Program-made: the position numbers and the translations under genes
Shown here: positions 45,677 through 58,353 of the stretch, in pieces
How the letters are laid out: each line of letters starts with the position of its first letter
How positions within the stretch are numbered: the stretch's first letter is position 1
From: Caulobacterales bacterium
Lineage (GTDB): Bacteria; Pseudomonadota; Alphaproteobacteria; Caulobacterales; Caulobacteraceae
Length of the DNA: 58,742 bases
Assembly: GCA_016183935.1 (NCBI GenBank)
Contig: JACPDR010000037.1
Span: forward strand, 1 to 58,742
Direction: 5' to 3'
Notes under the pieces: generated by a model
What the model was told of the DNA's origin: nothing
What the model saw: the letters and a program-made list of their open reading frames with translations, nothing else
Databases searched by the model: none

Positions 45677-46489
45677 TCAGCGCACCCTGAGGGTCGCCGC
45701 AACGCCGAAATGGTCCGACGGGTATTCCCCGCCGACGGGGGTAGCTCCCAGCACCGAGGCGCTGCCCGGCTGGAAATGCGCCGCTTCGGCGAAGATGTGG
45801 TCGATGACGCGGGGCGCGTGGCCTTTGGCGGGATTCAGGGTGGTTTCGGCCGCGCCGCGGGGCAGGGCGCTGACGAAGCGCGGGCCGGTCAGGGCGTTCA
45901 GCCCGGCGTCCTCCTGCACCGCGTTGAAGTCGCCCATGACGATCAGCGGCGCGCCGTCCTGCGGCAGCCAGGCCATGAGGTCGGCGATCTGTTGCGCCCG
46001 CACCGGCGCCTGCTCGGGTTTCCACGCCAGATGGGTGTTGACGACGTCGATCGCCCGGCCCTCCAGCGAGACCCGCGCCCGGATGGCGGTGCGGTAGTCG
46101 TCCAGCGGCTCCAGCCTTTTCGAATCATGGGCGATGACCGGCAGGCGGCTCAGGATCGCGTTGCCGTAGCGCCGGGGCGCATCCTCCGGATCGGTTGAGA
46201 CGAAATGCGTCTCATAACCGCCCAGCGCATCGGCGATGGTCCGGGCCTGGTTGGGCAGGGCGACGGCGGCGTCCTCCAGCACCTCCTGCAGGGCGATCAC
46301 GTCCGGGTCCGCGGCCCGGATCGCCTCGACCAGCAGCGGCAGCCGCGCGGCCCAGTCGCCCTGGTTGTGCCAGATGTTGAAGCAGACCAGCTTCAGCCTG
46401 CGCCCGCCGCCCGCCGGCAGGGTGGCGCACGCGGCGCCGGCCAGCGGGGTGGCGATGAGGCCGGTGAGAAGCATGCGGCGATCGATCAT
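45677..46489 (-). CDS. Endonuclease/exonuclease/phosphatase (EEP) family protein
   Basis: A 270-residue exported protein. The N-terminus MIDRRMLLTGLIATPLAGAACA carries a Tat-like RR and a possible lipobox. EEP motifs: KLVCFNIWHN, DVIALQEVLE, RYGNAILSRLPV, VNTHLAWKP, VMGDFNAV, and YPSDHFGV. The fold covers nucleases and phosphodiesterases; here a secreted hydrolase is inferred. Divergent from the sigma-factor operon. Confidence 0.88.
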   Translation of the reverse strand: MIDRRMLLTGLIATPLAGAACATLPAGGGRRLKLVCFNIWHNQGDWAARLPLLVEAIRAADPDVIALQEVLEDAAVALPNQARTIADALGGYETHFVSTDPEDAPRRYGNAILSRLPVIAHDSKRLEPLDDYRTAIRARVSLEGRAIDVVNTHLAWKPEQAPVRAQQIADLMAWLPQDGAPLIVMGDFNAVQEDAGLNALTGPRFVSALPRGAAETTLNPAKGHAPRVIDHIFAEAAHFQPGSASVLGATPVGGEYPSDHFGVAATLRVR

Positions 46490-46640
46490 GGCGAGGACTC
46501 CGGTCGGACCCTTCTAGCCCCCTGCGTCCGCCTTACGAAAGTTTCACCCGCCCGATCGCATCCATGGCGGGGCGCCGGCGCCTCTTGTCGTCAGAAGGCC
46601 GAAGCATCAGGCTCCGGTTTCGAGAAAGAGGGGATACCCG

Positions 46641-47042
46641 ATGGAAGACTTCATTCCGATCTTCGCCATCTTCGCCGTCTTCGGCACCATCACCGCCATC
46701 ATCGTCGGGCCGACGTATCTGAAGTCGCGCGAGAAGCGCGAAATGCAGACCACGGTCCGCCACGCCATCGACAAGGGCCAGGACCTGCCGCCCGAGCTCA
46801 TCGACGCCATGACCAAGGATGTCGCCAGCAAGCTGCCTTCGCGCACCCGGGACATCCGGCGCGGCATCATCTGGCTGGCCGTCGGCATCGGCATCGCCGC
46901 CTTCGGAAGCGTCAGCGAGATGGGCGGACGCGGCTGGAGCGGCGACAACTTCGACAACGGACTGCTGGGCGTCGCCTGCATCCCTGCGGTCATCGGCCTG
47001 GCCTTCATCGTCCTCAGCTTCTTCAACCCGAACAAGGAATAG
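46641..47042 (+). CDS. DUF6249 membrane protein
   Basis: A 133-residue protein with one N-terminal and two C-terminal hydrophobic segments (IPIFAIFAVFGTITAIIVGP, IRRGIIWLAVGIGIAAFG, LLGVACIPAVIGLAFIVLSFF). A middle KSREKREMQTTVRHAIDKGQDLPPELI stretch matches DUF6249 proteins, which often accompany ECF sigma factors. AGAGGGG precedes the ATG at 46641. It is first in a three-gene operon. Confidence 0.82.
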   Translation: MEDFIPIFAIFAVFGTITAIIVGPTYLKSREKREMQTTVRHAIDKGQDLPPELIDAMTKDVASKLPSRTRDIRRGIIWLAVGIGIAAFGSVSEMGGRGWSGDNFDNGLLGVACIPAVIGLAFIVLSFFNPNKE

Positions 47043-47067
47043 GGCCGGGACGACAGGGGGACATGCC

Positions 47068-47628
47068 ATGACCCAGCCTCTGGTCGATCGGCACGATGTC
47101 GAGCTCGCCGCCCTCGCGGCGGCGGGCGGGCGTCGGGAGTTCGGTGAACTGGTGCGCCGCCACGGATCGGCGGTGCGCGCCCTTCTGCGGCGGATGGGGG
47201 CCCAGCCCTCGCTCGCCGACGACATCGCCCAGGACGCCTTCATCCAGGCGTTCCAGCGGTGCGGCGAGTTCCGCGGCGAAGGGACGTTCGCGGCCTGGGT
47301 CAAGCGAATCGCGGCCCGCCTCTACATCAAGCGGGTCGCCAAGGAAGCCCGCTACGTCGCTGAAATCGAGAGCGAAGATGTCGCGCCCGCAACCGATCAT
47401 GCGGGTCTGGTCGATCTCGATGAAGCCTTGAAGGCGCTCAGCGAACCCGAACGCCTCTGTGTCTCCCTCTGTCACGGAGCGGGCATGGCGCATCCCGAGA
47501 TCGCCTCCGCCCTGAATTTGCCACTCGGCACGGTGAAGTCTCATGTCAAACGTGGTCTGGATAAACTCCGCGCGCGGCTCCAGCCGGAACCCGCACAGCC
47601 CCTGGGGAGAACGCAGCATGTCAGCTGA
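47068..47628 (+). CDS. ECF-type RNA polymerase sigma factor
   Basis: A 186-residue sigma factor with region 2 (FGELVRRHGSAVRALLRRMGA, DDIAQDAFIQAFQ, AWVKRIAARLYIKRV) and region 4 (LDEALKALSEPERLCVSLCHGAGMAHPEIASALNLPLGTVKSHVKRGLDKLR). It overlaps the downstream gene by 11 bases. The neighbours DUF6249 and a two-helix protein suggest a membrane-signal response. The subgroup cannot be named from sequence. Confidence 0.93.
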   Translation: MTQPLVDRHDVELAALAAAGGRREFGELVRRHGSAVRALLRRMGAQPSLADDIAQDAFIQAFQRCGEFRGEGTFAAWVKRIAARLYIKRVAKEARYVAEIESEDVAPATDHAGLVDLDEALKALSEPERLCVSLCHGAGMAHPEIASALNLPLGTVKSHVKRGLDKLRARLQPEPAQPLGRTQHVS

Positions 47629-48037
47629 CGAGTTCGATCCCTTCGTGGAGCGTCTGTTCGCGCGAACCCCCGCCATGCCCGACGCGTCCCTGTTCACCGC
47701 CCGGGTCGAGCAGCGGCTGCAGAAGGGCTCCCGCGTCCGTTTCCTCGCCCTGTCGCTGGCCGGCCTGGTCGGCGGGGTCGTCGCGGTGCGCGAGACCATG
47801 TCCGTCGACATCCAGCTCGGCTCCCGCGAGGGCGTGGTGGCTGGAGACGCCTTGGGCCAGGGCATCCAGTCCGCGTCGCTGAACGTCCAGGGTTCAATCC
47901 AGTCCGGGCTGGAACAGCTCGGCCTCGCCAATCTGGAACTGGGCTCGATGGGCGGCATGCAGTTGTTCTGGATCGCCGCCGGGGCCCTGATCGCCCTCGC
48001 CGCGGCCGGCGTGATGAAGCTGTCGCAGGAAGTGTGA
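47618..48037 (+). CDS. Predicted membrane protein downstream of ECF sigma (possible anti-sigma)
   Basis: A 139-residue protein with a soluble N-terminus ([22 protein letters not shown]), a first hydrophobic segment at about residues 44-58 and a second at about 112-135. Between them is a Gln/Ser/Gly-rich loop. It lacks the zinc-finger HxxxCxxC motif of ZAS anti-sigmas, so its role as anti-sigma factor is only inferred from position (11-base overlap, GGGGAGA upstream). Confidence 0.78.
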   Translation: MSADEFDPFVERLFARTPAMPDASLFTARVEQRLQKGSRVRFLALSLAGLVGGVVAVRETMSVDIQLGSREGVVAGDALGQGIQSASLNVQGSIQSGLEQLGLANLELGSMGGMQLFWIAAGALIALAAAGVMKLSQEV

Positions 48038-48096
48038 TCGGGGATGACGGGCCGTCCGCCGGCGCCTATCTAGGTTTCCGAAACAGGAGGCCGTCC

Positions 48097-48933
48097 ATGT
48101 CCAGCCAGAAGCAGGAAACCGTGCGCCGCATCGCCGCGCCGGACATTCTCGCGCGCAAGGGCGGCGAACCCGTCGTCTGCCTGACCGCCTACGACGCCCC
48201 GACGGCCGCCCTGCTCGACGACCATTGCGACCTGCTGCTGGTCGGCGACAGCGTGGGCATGGTGGTGCACGGCATGCCGAACACCGTCGGCGTCACCCTC
48301 GAGATGATGATCCTGCACGGCCAGGCGGTCATGCGGGGCTCGAAGAGGGCCATGGTCGTCATCGACATGCCGTTCGGCTCCTACGAGGGCGGCAAGGAGC
48401 AGGCCTATGAGAACTGCGCCCGGGTCATGAAGGAAACCGGGGCCCAGGGCGTGAAGGTGGAAAGCGGCCCCACCGTCGCGGAGACCATCGCCTATCTGGT
48501 CCAGCGCGGCATCCCGGTCATGGGCCACGTCGGCCTACGTCCCCAGGCCGTGCTCACCGACGGCGCCTTCAAGGCCAAGGGCCGCACCGACGAGGAGCGC
48601 CTTCGGGTCATGTCCGAGGCCGAGGCCACCGCCGACGCGGGCGCCTTCGCCATCGTCATCGAGGGCGTCGCCGAGGGGCTGGCCCGCGACATCACCACGG
48701 CCGTGGACAAGCCCACTATCGGCATCGGCGCCTCGGCCGCCTGCGACGGCCAGATCCTCGTCACGCCCGACATGCTGGGCCTGTTTGACTGGACCCCGAA
48801 GTTCGTCCGCCGCTACGCCGATCTGCGCTCCGAGATCGACCGGGCGGTCGCCGCCTACGCCGAAGACGTCAAGGCCCGCCGTTTTCCTGCCGAAGTCGAG
48901 ACCTACTTCTCGAAAAAGCCGGTTTCCCCGTAA
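48097..48933 (+). CDS. panB: 3-methyl-2-oxobutanoate hydroxymethyltransferase
   Basis: First dedicated step of pantothenate (CoA) synthesis. The 278-residue protein has [38 protein letters not shown], a VKVESG motif, the [11 protein letters not shown] loop and DFTPKFV-like LFDWTPKFV; all are PanB hallmarks. ACAGGAGG precedes the ATG at 48097. A stem-loop CCCGCG...CGCGGG follows at about 48936. Confidence 0.97.
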   Translation: MSSQKQETVRRIAAPDILARKGGEPVVCLTAYDAPTAALLDDHCDLLLVGDSVGMVVHGMPNTVGVTLEMMILHGQAVMRGSKRAMVVIDMPFGSYEGGKEQAYENCARVMKETGAQGVKVESGPTVAETIAYLVQRGIPVMGHVGLRPQAVLTDGAFKAKGRTDEERLRVMSEAEATADAGAFAIVIEGVAEGLARDITTAVDKPTIGIGASAACDGQILVTPDMLGLFDWTPKFVRRYADLRSEIDRAVAAYAEDVKARRFPAEVETYFSKKPVSP

Positions 48934-49012
48934 AGCCCGCGTTGCGGCGCGGGGAACGAGTCTCTAGGGTCCGGCCGGTTGGATTTTCTGCGACTTTTGG
49001 GGCGACGTATCC

Positions 49013-49780
49013 GTGGTTGATGTCTTCGATCAGGTCGAGGAGGAGCTTCGCTCCGATCGATACAAGCGGCTCGCCCGCACCTGGCTGCCGGTCGCCGGCG
49101 GCGTGCTTCTCGTTGCGCTGATCGCTGCGCTGGCCTGGTGGGGCTGGCAGAAGATGGAGACCTCGAAGGCCGACAAGGCCTCGATCGCCTATCAGCGCGG
49201 CCTCGAATCGCTCGAGGCCAACAATCCGGTCGGGGCGGACGCCGCCTTCGTCCAGGCCGCCGACGAGGGCAACGCCGCCTACAAGGCGCTGGCGCTTCAG
49301 CATCGCGCCGGCATCGCCGTCGAAGCCAATCGCATTCCCGACGCCGTCGAGCTGCTCGACGAGGCCGCCGCGGCCACCCGCGACCCGTTGCTGGTCGACG
49401 GCGCCCGCTGGAAGGCCGCCCTGCTGCTGATGGACACCGCCAGCCTCGAGGATATTCAGGCCCGGCTGGAGCCCCTGACGAAGGAGGGCCGTCCCTTCCG
49501 CGCCTTCGCCCGTGAGTCCCTGGCGCTGGCCCAGCTGCAGCACGGCAAGACCGCCGAGGCCCGGTCGACCCTCGTGGTGCTGAAGAACAGCCTCGATACG
49601 CCGCAGGAAATCAGCCAGCGCGCCGACGTGATCATCAGCTCGATCGACGCCGGCACGGCGCCCAATCTCAAGCCCATCACCGAGGCCATGGGCGCGGCCG
49701 AGGCCACCGCCGCCCGCGCGGCGGCGGCGCGTCCGCAGGGCGGCCAACAACCCGCCCCGGTCGCCCCGGCCCGCCCGTGA
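49013..49780 (+). CDS. YfgM-like TPR protein (BamB-operon partner)
   Basis: A 255-residue protein with a charged N-terminus (VVDVFDQVEEELRSDRYKRLARTW), one membrane segment (LPVAGGVLLVALIAALAWWGW), then TPR-like helices (AYQRGLESLEANNPVGADAAF and KALALQHRAGIAVEA) and an Ala/Pro-rich C-terminus. The family member YfgM of E. coli assists the Sec translocon. The start is GTG at 49013. It overlaps the bamB reading frame start region and stands in the yfgM-bamB-der order. Confidence 0.85.
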   Translation: MVDVFDQVEEELRSDRYKRLARTWLPVAGGVLLVALIAALAWWGWQKMETSKADKASIAYQRGLESLEANNPVGADAAFVQAADEGNAAYKALALQHRAGIAVEANRIPDAVELLDEAAAATRDPLLVDGARWKAALLLMDTASLEDIQARLEPLTKEGRPFRAFARESLALAQLQHGKTAEARSTLVVLKNSLDTPQEISQRADVIISSIDAGTAPNLKPITEAMGAAEATAARAAAARPQGGQQPAPVAPARP

Positions 49781-49803
49781 ACCCCGCTTTCAGGACGTCC
49801 GCC

Positions 49804-51225
49804 ATGAATCGCGTGCTCAAAGTCGCCCTGCTGTGCGGGCTCGCCGTCACCGTCGCTTCGTGCGGCACCGTCCGCCGGGCCCTGCCGTTCGGCCTCGGCG
49901 GCGCGGCCGAACCCCAGGCCCGTGCGACCGAGGGCGAGCGCATCTCGGTGCTCGAGTTCGAACAGCAGCTCGCGCCGTCCGCCGCCCTTTCCGGGCGCGA
50001 CTTCTTCCTGCCGGGCCCCCAGCCGGCCACCGCCTGGACACAGCCCGGCGGCAACGCCGAGAACGCCGTCGAGCATGTCATCGCCGCCCCCGAATTCGCG
50101 GTCGCCTGGCGCCGGGATATCGGCGCCGGCTCCTCGAACACGCGTCAGGTCATGGCCCCGGTGGTGGCGGATAACGGCCGCGTCTTCGTCATGGACGGGG
50201 AGGCTACGGTCACGGCCGTCGATTCCGGCAGCGGCTCGGTGGCCTGGAAGGCCAACCTCAAGCCCGACGAGCAGGAATTCCAGCGCAGCTTCTTCAGCTT
50301 CGGCCTGGGCGGCAGCTCGACCGGCGGCGGCTTCGGCGGCGGCGTCGCGGTCGGCGACGGCAAGGTGTTCATCTCGTCCGGCTACCGCACCGTCAGCGCG
50401 GTCGATCAGGCCACCGGCGCGGTGCTGTGGACCACGCCGGTCGACGTGCCGATCCACGGCGCGCCGACGTTCTCGGGCACGCGGGTCTATGTCGTCGACG
50501 TCGAGAACCAGATCTTCGCCTTCGACGTGGACACCGGCCAGCAGGTCTGGGCCTATCGCGGCATCCCCGAGCCCGCCCGGATCATGCGGGCGTCCAGCCC
50601 GGCCGTGACCGGCGAGACCGTGATCGCGCCGTTCTCGTCCGGCGAACTGGTCGCCCTGCGCGCCGCCACCGGCCAGGCGCTGTGGCAGCAGGTCCTGTCG
50701 CGCACCAGCCGGACCAGCGCCCTGTCCGAGATCCGCGACATCGCGGGTCGTCCGGTGGTCAGCCGCGGCGTCGTCTACGCCGTCGGCCATTCCGGCGTCA
50801 TGTCGGCCATCGACGTCCGCACCGGCCAGCCGAAGTGGCAACTGCCCGTCGCCGGCGTCAACGCGCCCCTGCCGGTCGGCGACGTGGTCTATGTCGTCTC
50901 GAAGGCCGGCGAACTGACCCTGGTCAACCGCGAGTCGGGTCAGGTCTACTGGAGCCGCGACCTCAACGAAGGCCGCATCCGCCAGGAAGGCGGCTTCTTC
51001 GGCCTGTGGGACCGGACCGTGCGTCCGGTGTGGTCGGGTCCGCTGCTCGCCTCCAACCGGCTGGTGCTGGTCAATTCGGACGGCGAACTGGTCGCCTTCG
51101 ATCCCAAGACCGGCGCCCAGACCGCCTCGCTGAAACTGGGCGGCCCCGCCTTCATCGCCCCGGCCGCCTACAACGGCGCCCTCTACGTGCTCACCGACCG
51201 GGGCCAGTTGGTCAGCATTCGCTGA
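49804..51225 (+). CDS. bamB: Outer-membrane assembly lipoprotein BamB
   Basis: Component of the BAM complex that helps outer-membrane proteins fold. The 473-residue protein has lipobox VASC (in AVTVASCGTV) and repeated beta-propeller units with the WxxD-type pattern, e.g. AVDQATGAVLWTTPVDVP, FDVDTGQQVWAYRG, ALRAATGQALWQQVL, IDVRTGQPKWQLPV. I start at 49804 for the signal peptide; a GTG at 49777 would be the upstream alternative. der follows 34 bases later. Confidence 0.93.
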   Translation: MNRVLKVALLCGLAVTVASCGTVRRALPFGLGGAAEPQARATEGERISVLEFEQQLAPSAALSGRDFFLPGPQPATAWTQPGGNAENAVEHVIAAPEFAVAWRRDIGAGSSNTRQVMAPVVADNGRVFVMDGEATVTAVDSGSGSVAWKANLKPDEQEFQRSFFSFGLGGSSTGGGFGGGVAVGDGKVFISSGYRTVSAVDQATGAVLWTTPVDVPIHGAPTFSGTRVYVVDVENQIFAFDVDTGQQVWAYRGIPEPARIMRASSPAVTGETVIAPFSSGELVALRAATGQALWQQVLSRTSRTSALSEIRDIAGRPVVSRGVVYAVGHSGVMSAIDVRTGQPKWQLPVAGVNAPLPVGDVVYVVSKAGELTLVNRESGQVYWSRDLNEGRIRQEGGFFGLWDRTVRPVWSGPLLASNRLVLVNSDGELVAFDPKTGAQTASLKLGGPAFIAPAAYNGALYVLTDRGQLVSIR

Positions 51226-51259
51226 CCCTGTAGCTCCCAATCTGCGTTAGAAGGCCGAC

Positions 51260-52882
<1,623 letters not shown>

Positions 52883-52897
52883 CGGCGGGCGCCGGAC

Positions 52898-54925
<2,028 letters not shown>

Positions 54926-54998
54926 GATACCGCTCCGGTTGCCCGGAGTATCGCGCGGAAATTGCAAAGGCTTGCTGAACGCCCGGGGGAATGTCGCC

Positions 54999-55751
54999 TC
55001 AGATCAGCGCGGCCACGCCGGGACCCTGGCTCCAGTCCCTGAAGCTGACCTCCAGCGGCGGCTCCACATCGCCGCGCGCCAGCTCGACCATCAGAGGCCC
55101 GATGGCCGACGGAGGCGTCACCGTCTCCGGATCCTCGCCCGGGTAGGCTTGCGCCCTCAACTGGGTGCGCATCCGGCCCGGATCGACGATCGCGGCCCGG
55201 ACCGGCGTGGATTCGATCTCGTCGGCCCAGCACTTGACCAGCGCCTCGGCCCCCGCCTTGGTCGCCGCATAGGCGCCCCAGAAGGCCTTCGGTGCGTGGG
55301 CGACGCTGGTGGTGACGTAGATCGCCCGTCCCGCCTCCGAGGCCCTCAGCAACGGCTCCAGCGACCGGATCAGACGATAGACGGCGGTGAAATTGGTCTT
55401 CTCGACCTTGGCGAAGCCGCGCGGGTCTGCGTGGCTGACTGGCGTCAGGCCCTCGGCTCCCATGGTCGCCGCCGCCTGCACCCAGATGTCCAGGCGTCCG
55501 AAGCGCTCATGGATGGCCCCGCCCAGCCGGTCGATCGCGCCGCCGTCGACCAGATCGAACGGGATCAGGGTCGCGTGCTTGCCTGTGGCGGCGAAGATGG
55601 CGTCGTCGAGTTCCTCCAGCCCACCCTGGGTGCGGGCTGTGGCGATGACGTGCGCGCCGGCCCCGGCCAGCGCCAGCGCCGTTTCGTAGCCGATGCCGCG
55701 CGAGGCGCCGACGACGAGGGCGATGCGATCTTTCAGGGGGAGGTCGGTCAT
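54999..55751 (-). CDS. SDR family oxidoreductase
   Basis: A 250-residue short-chain dehydrogenase: VVGASRGIGYETALALAGAGAHVI is the cofactor site; YAATKAGAEALV holds the catalytic Tyr and Lys, preceded by VTTSVA (serine). YVTTSVAHAPKAFWGAYAATKAG fits the YciK/ short SDR-type group. Substrate unknown. It follows the hybrid kinase gene on the same strand and reads away from a small VOC protein. Confidence 0.85.
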   Translation of the reverse strand: MTDLPLKDRIALVVGASRGIGYETALALAGAGAHVIATARTQGGLEELDDAIFAATGKHATLIPFDLVDGGAIDRLGGAIHERFGRLDIWVQAAATMGAEGLTPVSHADPRGFAKVEKTNFTAVYRLIRSLEPLLRASEAGRAIYVTTSVAHAPKAFWGAYAATKAGAEALVKCWADEIESTPVRAAIVDPGRMRTQLRAQAYPGEDPETVTPPSAIGPLMVELARGDVEPPLEVSFRDWSQGPGVAALI

Positions 55752-55788
55752 GGCGGGCCTGATAGCGCGCCCGCCGGCCCGGCGGAAG

Positions 55789-56133
55789 CTAGAAGCCCGG
55801 CGCCGGTTGCCACAGGCTGAAGCTGACGCCCTGGTCGTCCTCGACCACGGCGGTCAGGCCGGACCTGCTTTCCGACGGCACCGCCGCCTTGCCGCCGAAC
55901 GCCGTCACCCGCTCGCACAGGGCGTCCACGTCGTCGACGCGGAAATACAGGTGGGGAAAGTCCTTGGCCCGCTCCACCTTGGTGAGGCCGAAGGGCGGAT
56001 CGCTGTCGGCCACATGGGCGTAGGTCGGGTGCGACTGCGCCTCGTCGAAGGTCCAGCCGAACACGGCGCTGTAGAAGGCGCGGGCCTTGTCGATATCGGT
56101 CGTGTCGATCGTGAAGTAGCCGAGCTGGATCAT
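55789..56133 (-). CDS. VOC (glyoxalase/bleomycin resistance fold) family protein
   Basis: A 114-residue protein: LGYFTIDTTDIDKARAFYSAVFGWTFDE, a PHLYFRVDDVDALCERVTAFGGKA segment, and DDQGVSFSLWQPAP at the end, all VOC-fold features. Such small proteins are often metal-dependent or orphan. AGGAAG precedes the ATG at 56133. Whether it belongs to the SDR unit is unclear. Confidence 0.82.
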   Translation of the reverse strand: MIQLGYFTIDTTDIDKARAFYSAVFGWTFDEAQSHPTYAHVADSDPPFGLTKVERAKDFPHLYFRVDDVDALCERVTAFGGKAAVPSESRSGLTAVVEDDQGVSFSLWQPAPGF

Positions 56134-56194
56134 GGCTTCCTGCGTGAGCGAAGATCTGGGCCGGATGCTGCGCATCCGACCGATTTCGCTGACC

Positions 56195-57700
56195 TTAAGC
56201 GCTGACCAGCAGGGAAAGTTGCCGCGCCGCCACCTCGCGTCCGCCTTCCTCGATCTCGCGGTCGAGCAGGCGGGTCGGGTATTCGCCGGTGAAATAGTGG
56301 TCCGTGAACTGCGGGTGGCGCGGGTCGCGCGGCCCGGCCTCCATGGCGTCGTACAGGCCGTCCACCGACAGGAAGCCCAGCGAGTCGACCTCGAGGTGGG
56401 CCTTCATCTCCTCCAGCGTCTTGTTGGCGGCGATCAGCTGGTCCCGTTCGGGCATGTCAATGCCGTAGAAGTCCGGCCACAGGATCGGCGGCGACGCCGA
56501 CCGCAGGTGGACCTCGGTCGCGCCGGCCGCCCGCACCGCGCGGACCAGCTTCACCGAGGTGGTGCCGCGCACGATGGAGTCGTCGATCAGCACGACCCGC
56601 TTGCCCTCGATCACCGAGCGGTTGGGGCTGTGCTTCATGCGTACGCCCTTCTGCCGGGCGCCCTGGCTGGGCTGGATGAAGGTGCGGCCCAGATAGTGGC
56701 TGCGGATGATGCCCATCTCGTAGGGGATGCCGCTCTCCTGGGCGTAGCCCAGCGCCGCCGGCACGCCGGAGTCCGGCACCGGCACGATCACGTCGGCCTC
56801 GATCGCATGCTCGCGCGCCAGCCTCTGGCCCATGCGCTTGCGCACCTCATAGACCGACTTGCCGTTCACGACGCTGTCGGGGCGCGAGAAATAGACGTAT
56901 TCGAAAAGGCAGGGCCGCGCCGCGCGGGTCGGGAAGGGCTTCAGCGACTGCAGGCCGCCCTTGTCGATGACCACGACCTCGCCATGCTCGACATCGCGCT
57001 CGAACGTCGCGCCGATGGTGTCCAGGGCGCAGGTCTCCGACGCCAGCACCCAGGCCTCGCCCAGGCGGCCGAGCACCAGCGGGCGGATGCCCAGGGGGTC
57101 GCGTGCACCGATCATCTTGGAGCGGGTCTGGCAGACCAGCGCATAGCCGCCCTCGATCCGGCCGATGGCGTCGATGAACCGGTCGACGATCTTCGCCTTC
57201 CGGCTGCGCGCGATCAGGTGGAGGATGACTTCCGAGTCCGAGGTCGACTGGAAGATCGCCCCTTCGCCGACCAGCTGGTTCCGCAGGTACAGGAAGTTGG
57301 TCAGGTTGCCGTTGTGGGCGATGGCGATGCCGCCCGAGTCGAGATCCGCGAACATCGGCTGGATGTTGCGCAGGAACGATCCGCCCGAGGTCGAATAGCG
57401 CGTGTGGCCGATGGCCGCCGATCCGGGCATCCGCTCCGACAGGTCCGCGCCGCCGAAGGCTTCGCCGACCAGGCCCATGTGCCGCTCGGTGTGGAAGCGC
57501 GCCTCGTGCACGCTGGCGATGCCGCAGGCTTCCTGTCCGCGGTGCTGCAGGGCGTGAAGGCCAAGGGCGACCACCGACGAGGCGGCGTTCGGCTCCGCGC
57601 CCCAGACGCCGCAGACGCCGCACTCAAGGCGCAGCTGATCGTCATCGGCGTCACGCCAATGTTCGCGGTGAACGACGGGTTCGGCGATCGAATGGGGCAT
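56195..57700 (-). CDS. purF: Amidophosphoribosyltransferase
   Basis: First step of purine synthesis. The 501-residue protein begins with a 26-residue propeptide and then ECGVCGVWG; C27 becomes the N-terminal nucleophile after cleavage. RYSTSGGSFLRNIQP, NGNLTN and the PRPP site VVLIDDSIVRGTTSVKLV are present. The C-terminus has QFTDHYFTGEYPT where Bacillus-type enzymes carry an iron-sulfur CxxC, so that cluster is probably absent. It follows cvpA (31 bases), as in E. coli. Confidence 0.97.
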   Translation of the reverse strand: MPHSIAEPVVHREHWRDADDDQLRLECGVCGVWGAEPNAASSVVALGLHALQHRGQEACGIASVHEARFHTERHMGLVGEAFGGADLSERMPGSAAIGHTRYSTSGGSFLRNIQPMFADLDSGGIAIAHNGNLTNFLYLRNQLVGEGAIFQSTSDSEVILHLIARSRKAKIVDRFIDAIGRIEGGYALVCQTRSKMIGARDPLGIRPLVLGRLGEAWVLASETCALDTIGATFERDVEHGEVVVIDKGGLQSLKPFPTRAARPCLFEYVYFSRPDSVVNGKSVYEVRKRMGQRLAREHAIEADVIVPVPDSGVPAALGYAQESGIPYEMGIIRSHYLGRTFIQPSQGARQKGVRMKHSPNRSVIEGKRVVLIDDSIVRGTTSVKLVRAVRAAGATEVHLRSASPPILWPDFYGIDMPERDQLIAANKTLEEMKAHLEVDSLGFLSVDGLYDAMEAGPRDPRHPQFTDHYFTGEYPTRLLDREIEEGGREVAARQLSLLVSA

Positions 57701-57731
57701 CGTCGGGGCTCCGATGACCGGGAATCTGTGA

Positions 57732-58325
57732 CTAGGGCGCGGTGCGCGGGGAGGTAGGCCTGGATTGCGTCGGGGGCAAGGCGTCATCGTCCTTAAAGCC
57801 TCTGCTCACGGACGAACTGACCACCGGGGTCAGGGCGTCGGCGCCGCGGCCGATGCCCGGCAGCACGGTCTGGATGGCCCGGGCGGCGCCGGCGGTGACG
57901 GGATGCAGGGCGGCGTCCGTCAGCCATCGTGGCGTCTCCTCGCCCGGCATCGCGGCGACGATGACCAGATGGACCGCGCCCAGCAGCACCAGCGCCCGGC
58001 CGGCGCCGACGAAGACGCCGACTAACCGGTCGACGCCGCCGAGGTGTGGATGGGCCTGCGCCCGCTTCGACAGGGCCGAACCGAAGATGCGCACCCCAAA
58101 ATAGATCAGCAGGAAGGACGCGACGGCGGCCGCGATGGTTCCGGCCCAGTCCGGGTCAATCAGGCCGCGTCCGATCGGCGCCGTGGCCGGCAGGGCCACC
58201 AGCGCGAGAAACGCCGCCAGCGCGAAACTGAACAGGGTGATGATCTCGCGCGTCCCGCCCCGCACCCACCCGGCGGCGGCGGAACCCAGGATGACCAGTG
58301 TGGCGATGACGTCGAAACCGGTCAT
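57732..58325 (-). CDS. cvpA: CvpA family membrane protein
   Basis: A 197-residue inner-membrane protein: FDVIATLVILGSAAAGWVRGGTREIITLFSF, then further hydrophobic segments and the family's SALSKRAQAHPHLGGVDRLVGVFVGAGRALV region. E. coli CvpA lies upstream of purF, and the same order is kept here. Its function is uncertain (envelope homeostasis, colicin V). It overlaps the radA 3'-untranslated region. Confidence 0.92.
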   Translation of the reverse strand: MTGFDVIATLVILGSAAAGWVRGGTREIITLFSFALAAFLALVALPATAPIGRGLIDPDWAGTIAAAVASFLLIYFGVRIFGSALSKRAQAHPHLGGVDRLVGVFVGAGRALVLLGAVHLVIVAAMPGEETPRWLTDAALHPVTAGAARAIQTVLPGIGRGADALTPVVSSSVSRGFKDDDALPPTQSRPTSPRTAP

Positions 58326-58353
58326 GGGCGCTCGGGAAAGGGACGATCCACCT

